Shown piece by piece: positions 59,838 to 64,000 of a stretch of 64,000 bases of DNA. Every line of letters begins with the position of its first letter. Positions within the stretch are counted from its first letter, which is position 1. Source of the stretch: Mya arenaria (lineage: Eukaryota > Mollusca > Bivalvia > Myida > Myidae); NCBI RefSeq assembly GCF_026914265.1, contig NC_069125.1, forward strand, positions 7,212,117 to 7,276,116, in the 5' to 3' direction. The notes beneath the pieces were generated by a model. It was not told the DNA's origin, did no database searches, and saw only the letters and a list, made by a program, of their open reading frames with translations. The position numbers and the translations under genes were made by a program.

Positions 59838-60940
59838 TATCATAGGTTTATTCAGAAATACATGTAGACAAACTGTCCATGTGTATACATTTGAGAACAT
59901 AATGTATATATTTAAGTTGTCAAGTGATCAATGCCATATTCATAATATACAGAACATATATGACATCCCGTAAAATACAAAACTAATAACTATTGTATAC
60001 ATGTATAGTAAAAACAATACATGACAATATATGACAGCGAGAGATCAGTGTGAAATAACGTTTATATAGGCTATCACTAGTCATAATAATAATGATACTT
60101 GTTTCTTAAACTGAATGCATAATTAACATACATGGCCAAATTTCTATTCACTTTAACATTTTCGGATTGCAATAATTCAACAAATTTTGGCAAGTTTGGT
60201 CTATTTCGATAATACTTCTTGATATATGAATTTCGTAATTCGTTATACAGAGGGCATTCAAGAATAAAATGAAATGCATCTTCCAAAATATCACACACAA
60301 TACACTTTTTATTTTCAAAAGATATTGGTTCGGGTCTATGCCATCTTCCTGCTTCTATTTCTAATCTATGATATGATACTCGTAATTTACATAGATCTTT
60401 TCTAAATTTATATATATTAACATTTGTCAAATAAGGTTGCAACATAAAATTACAAAACATTGTATAAGTTCTTGCACGTGACGAGTTATTAAGTTCTGAC
60501 CTCCAGTTTTGGATAAATGTATCATTAAGTCTAGGCTTCAACAAAGGCATAAATATATTTTCATCACCAACACCTTGATTCAACCAAGCATAATGTAATC
60601 AAAGAGATTGTAATAAAGTACATACAGATTTTGCCCAAGACTTACAATTTGGCTATGTTTCTATGTAACTTCACATTTGAATGTAAACACCTTTAGTATA
60701 TTTATGATCTTCTAATTTAACAATTTTTAACCAATATCTTATTACATTAACAGCTCTTCTGCTTAACAAAGAAGTTCTACCAAGCTCTCCATAGATGACA
60801 TTATTCTGAGTTTGAATTTTTAACACCTTAAACTTTTTTACAAAAATTTAAATGAATTCTTTCTAGAACAAGAGAATTATTTATAATAATACAATGAAAA
60901 CCACAGGCACAAGCCTAGCCTGAAAATTCGACAAAAATAA
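59838..60940 (-). mobile_element. Second LINE fragment (C-terminal part)
   Basis: On the minus strand 60583-60077 encodes RVSYHRLEIEAGRWHR...CIVCDI...FHFILECPLYNELR, which parallels the C-terminal zinc-knuckle region of the LINE at 54243 (SAHCLNIEEGRYR...CVHC...YHFLLICPKYRDLR). Upstream, 60940-60590 holds further readable pieces (CGFH, YGEL) in other frames. The 3' end lies at about 59838 and the host flank is recognisable on both sides (compare 39330-39400). It is a different, more decayed family member than the first. Confidence 0.8.
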
Positions 60941-61299
60941 TTAAGAGGCAAAAGACAAGGGCCCGAACGACAATTTATCAAAGACACAAAGGTATAAATA
61001 ACGGCTTGTGCTATTCAGTTATACCAATTGAACATGAAATTGGGTGAGTAAGCATTATTTGTTATTGCTGTTTCCTTCAACATTTATATTCATAGGATGT
61101 TTGTATGTGATCATTGAGTGCTTGAAGTTAATAGTTCATATGTTTTTTATTTCACTCTTGTCTTTCTTCTCCAAAGAGGTTTTGTGTTCGGAATTTTGGA
61201 ACCAGTGTGATGTTACTGTCCATGCCAACACGATACCCCAATCTACGTATTATATATATTAAGACAAGTTGTTTGATTTTGTTTTGCGCTCAATAAATA
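60941..61299. other. Gene-free stretch
   Basis: Sequence between the LINE fragment and the resumption of the flank module. The 72-residue open frame at 61044-61262 is hydrophobic but has no domain and no supporting signals. Confidence 0.4.
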
Positions 61300-62375
61300 C
61301 ATGTTGTCAACACTGCTTTCTGTGAAGACTTACAGTCTCTGGCAAAAACTAACTCGTGCGACTTCGTGTTCCGCTTGCAAGGTATGCTACTGTTTAACAG
61401 GAATATGAAGCAAAACAGCGTTAATTAGCCTGGTGTGCGTGAAAAGCAGTTATCAGGGGTATCATCTTCATTTATTGCTTACTATATTTTGAATGAATGC
61501 AATTTGTGCGTGTTGTTTTGTATCTTTGGGTAACCTCGTTAACTTCAGACGTTCAGCCTTTGTTGGCTCTTGAAACCCTGGGTTGGATTTTAGGCTGCTG
61601 GGCTGATTAGGGAATATATCGCAAGAGAATACTCTGTGATAAATATCATAGGCATCACAGCTTATTACAGTTTAAACAGTCTTTGGTTTTTTATACATCA
61701 GTATTAATTTTCTTAAGAAATGCAGACTTCCTAGTTAACCCATCAGTTTTTCCCATTCTTTGCAATTAGGTTTTTATACTTTAAAACATTTCATAACAAA
61801 GTCGTTAACTAGCTATTTTTATTTTGCTTATGGGAAAGACGTGAAGCCATTTGGACCTAGGGATTGGTTTCAAAGCAATGCCGTTAATCATTTGTAAGAT
61901 GCAAAGGCACTAATGGTTTTAGAAAAAACTTATTGCGCAGTTTATTGGGCGAAATTTAAAAATAAGGAAAACATGCATCGAATGGAGAAAGACTGAAACA
62001 TATTATTTGGAATGTTTCATGATAACGGATTCCTTTGGGTCGAACCTAATTTACCTATTTTGGGGTTTCAAATTAACCTTAAGAGTAGATGTTTATAATG
62101 AAAGTTTCGCTGCAGTTTCCTTTGCAATCTTTGCAAGATATGACATTTGACCGAGCATATAATATTTTTTAAGTTATTCACATAATTTCTCATGGCTTTT
62201 TTATCGACGGAATATACATTGGATGATTTTTATATTCAAAACTTTGTCTACAAATCACATCGCCTATGATTTATCAAAGATGTTTATGCTAGAGCATTAA
62301 TGCAAAGACAGGAAACTAAATATTCAGTACTACAGTAAATACGATTTGACATATTGATCATAGAATGCACGAATC
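61300..62375. repeat. Diverged flank module, third direct copy
   Basis: Parallels 22190-22700 and 39600-40700 (ggggtatcatcttcattta at 61447-61466; aatggttttagaaaaaact at about 61913). From 62150 it parallels 25830-26035. Confidence 0.6.
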
Positions 62376-62910
62376 ATTTATTTGCATTTCCTTAAAATAG
62401 CTCTCCTAACATTCCTCCTGCAGGCTGTTTATCGTATTATATTCTCAGTCACTGCTCTGGTGCCTTTCGAGTTCGCCGGTTTTCCGACTTTGAAAACACA
62501 CCTAAAGGGAATGCTCTTTTCATCCGCACAAGAGTTAATGACGGCATCCAATAAACTTATCGATAAATACTATAATCAGTTGTTTAAAACATATTTCAGA
62601 AGTGTTCTCATTTTTAAGAAGACATGAATAGTTCTCGTCTTCTGTTATTCATACTGGTATAACTTCAACGACCTTATTGCTTAGCGTTCGACGTGCGTCG
62701 GGTAATAATGAGAATGTTCTTACAGCTGTATTTGTGTTTCATTGAAATGCGGTTGATCTACAAATGTGTATGTAAATGCCGGATAGTTTTGGTTTATGTT
62801 TAATGAAATAATTAAATAGCATACGTAGTATAATAACAGTATATCTAATATTGCATAATCTCTCTAAGCATTAAAAATGCCTGCTTTTTATATCCCCAAA
62901 ACAATAACCT
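62376..62910. repeat. Module shared with 26.0-27.7 kb
   Basis: Contains a weak trace of the hydrolase 3' terminus (about 62375-62440) and then collinear matches to 26850-27290. It includes the empty site of the SINE at about 62850-62875. The 81-residue open frame at 62382-62627 crosses this junction and is not supported as a gene. Confidence 0.55.
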
Positions 62911-63273
62911 AAACAATCACTGCAAATGGATATATTATTTCGATAGCGACATTATCTCTGCGCATAGCCAATTATCCGACTTGTTGAACCAAATCAAACC
63001 CTTTATATGTTGTAAAACAGATTTTGCAATGATTGTAAACATAAATAATTACTCGAAATGTCGCATCATGCTTTTTTAATAGGCTTTAGATACTCGAAGA
63101 CCATAAAAATACCATTTGCAAATGCCTGAATCCATCTGGAGCACCAGTGGGAAGTTGTTGTATTTACTGCAAGTTGTTAGTTCCAATTCCTTTATTATTG
63201 TAAGCTTGTCACTTGTATTTGTTCATCGCATATAATTCAAACGTTGTGCTCATGTATTTGAAGAAGTCATCAA
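62911..63273. other. Gene-free stretch
   Basis: The first part still resembles 27725-27830 weakly. No other feature is seen. Confidence 0.4.
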
Positions 63274-63680
63274 CTGGCCCCAATATCACGAAAATACTTA
63301 AGTCAAATCTCAACACATTTTATCCCATAGCATTAAAATTTGTTAAAAATCATATATGTTTTTTACAGTTTTATATTCGCATTCTATCATAGAATATGCT
63401 GATATAAGCCTTTGGTCGAATTCCAAGGAAAATATATTCTACAGCCAATAATTTGAGTACAATTCAGTATTCTTTATAAAAATACTCAAGTATATTTTTA
63501 GCTCTAAAATATTCTTTGAAATATTGAAAATATTTTTATTAACACATTCTATGAGAAAATACGTTTTCAAAAAGTATAAAACCATGCAAAATTTTGAAGA
63601 ATATTATGCTTTTATATGGTGAAATGAGTTGAGACTGAGTTTGAGATTTGACTTGAGTATTTTCGTGATATTGGGCCCTG
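63274..63680. mobile_element. MITE with long terminal inverted repeats (hAT-like ends)
   Basis: Left end ctggccccaatatcacg (63274) and right end, read on the complement, cagggcccaatatcacg (63680). The inverted repeats continue for about 40 bp with few mismatches (gaaaatact, aagtcaaatctcaa). The CAGGG-type terminus and weakly similar 8-bp flanks (gtcatcaa and gttatgac) suggest a hAT-derived non-autonomous element. The ~300-bp interior is AT-rich and noncoding. Confidence 0.8.
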
Positions 63681-64000
63681 GTTATGACAAAAATCAAAGC
63701 TGAAGGTTAAAGTGACACTCTTATTCAAAATCATTACAAACACATTTATAACAAACGTAAATTTTGAGTGATAAACTTTTATCTACTTACCAAATAATGT
63801 ATTTATGGAAAATATTAATTACTGATAACATAATTGTAACCAAATATTTAAAAGATGAAAACGTAAAAATATTAAATGATTGGTGAATGCTAAAAGATTT
63901 ACTGTGATTTACTATAGCCTCATAAGGTCGAAATAGCGTGTTTTCTACACCTTTCTGTCAAATTATATTCAGTATCCTTCATAAGAACCATCGTTTTCGA
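63681..64000. other. Gene-free window end
   Basis: AT-rich sequence with no recognised gene, repeat or RNA. Confidence 0.5.

Overview
This is an AT-rich, gene-poor eukaryotic nuclear segment. Its SINE, MITE and LINE content, its minisatellite-bearing repeats and a family of dispersed low-copy blocks suggest a lophotrochozoan, most likely a bivalve mollusc. That assignment is inference, since no diagnostic housekeeping gene is present.

Layout. Positions 430-21443 are a young head-to-tail tandem duplication of a ~10.2-10.7 kb unit (unit A 430-11176, unit B 11177-21443). The tail of a further upstream copy lies at 1-335. Each unit holds a 52-bp minisatellite, a ~90-bp minisatellite and one intronless ABHD1/ABHD3-type alpha/beta-hydrolase gene on the minus strand (6555-7742 and 16759-17946). 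From 21.4 to 42 kb the window is a mosaic of much older, broken copies of the same unit and of its flanks. Some are direct (25.6-31.2, 34.8-37.1, 38.9-41.65 kb) and some inverted (31.84-34.05 and 34.13-34.69 kb). A fourth large copy (unit D, about 49.15-59.8 kb) carries a decayed hydrolase pseudogene and is interrupted by a 5'-truncated LINE with a clear target-site duplication. More flank modules follow to about 62.9 kb.

The island at about 42-49 kb shows no sign of the repeated unit. Inside it, on the minus strand, I find a two-exon gene that simple open-frame scanning would miss. It has a signal-peptide exon (47314-47386), a 700-bp GT-AG intron and an exon (46495-46613) encoding a cationic peptide with eight cysteines. 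It has the architecture of a mollusc antimicrobial or toxin-like host-defence peptide, with a cysteine spacing I do not recognise. This is the most interesting item in the window.

The two intact hydrolases encode identical 395-residue proteins. Their CDSs differ at only two synonymous sites, while the flanks differ at roughly 1-2% by my hand count. The expected nucleophile serine of the GxSxG elbow is Gly in both copies and Arg in the pseudogene, while the acid and histidine motifs remain. This suggests a constrained pseudoenzyme. Nested SINE, LINE and MITE-like insertions, several with an empty site visible in a sister copy, give a relative history of the locus.
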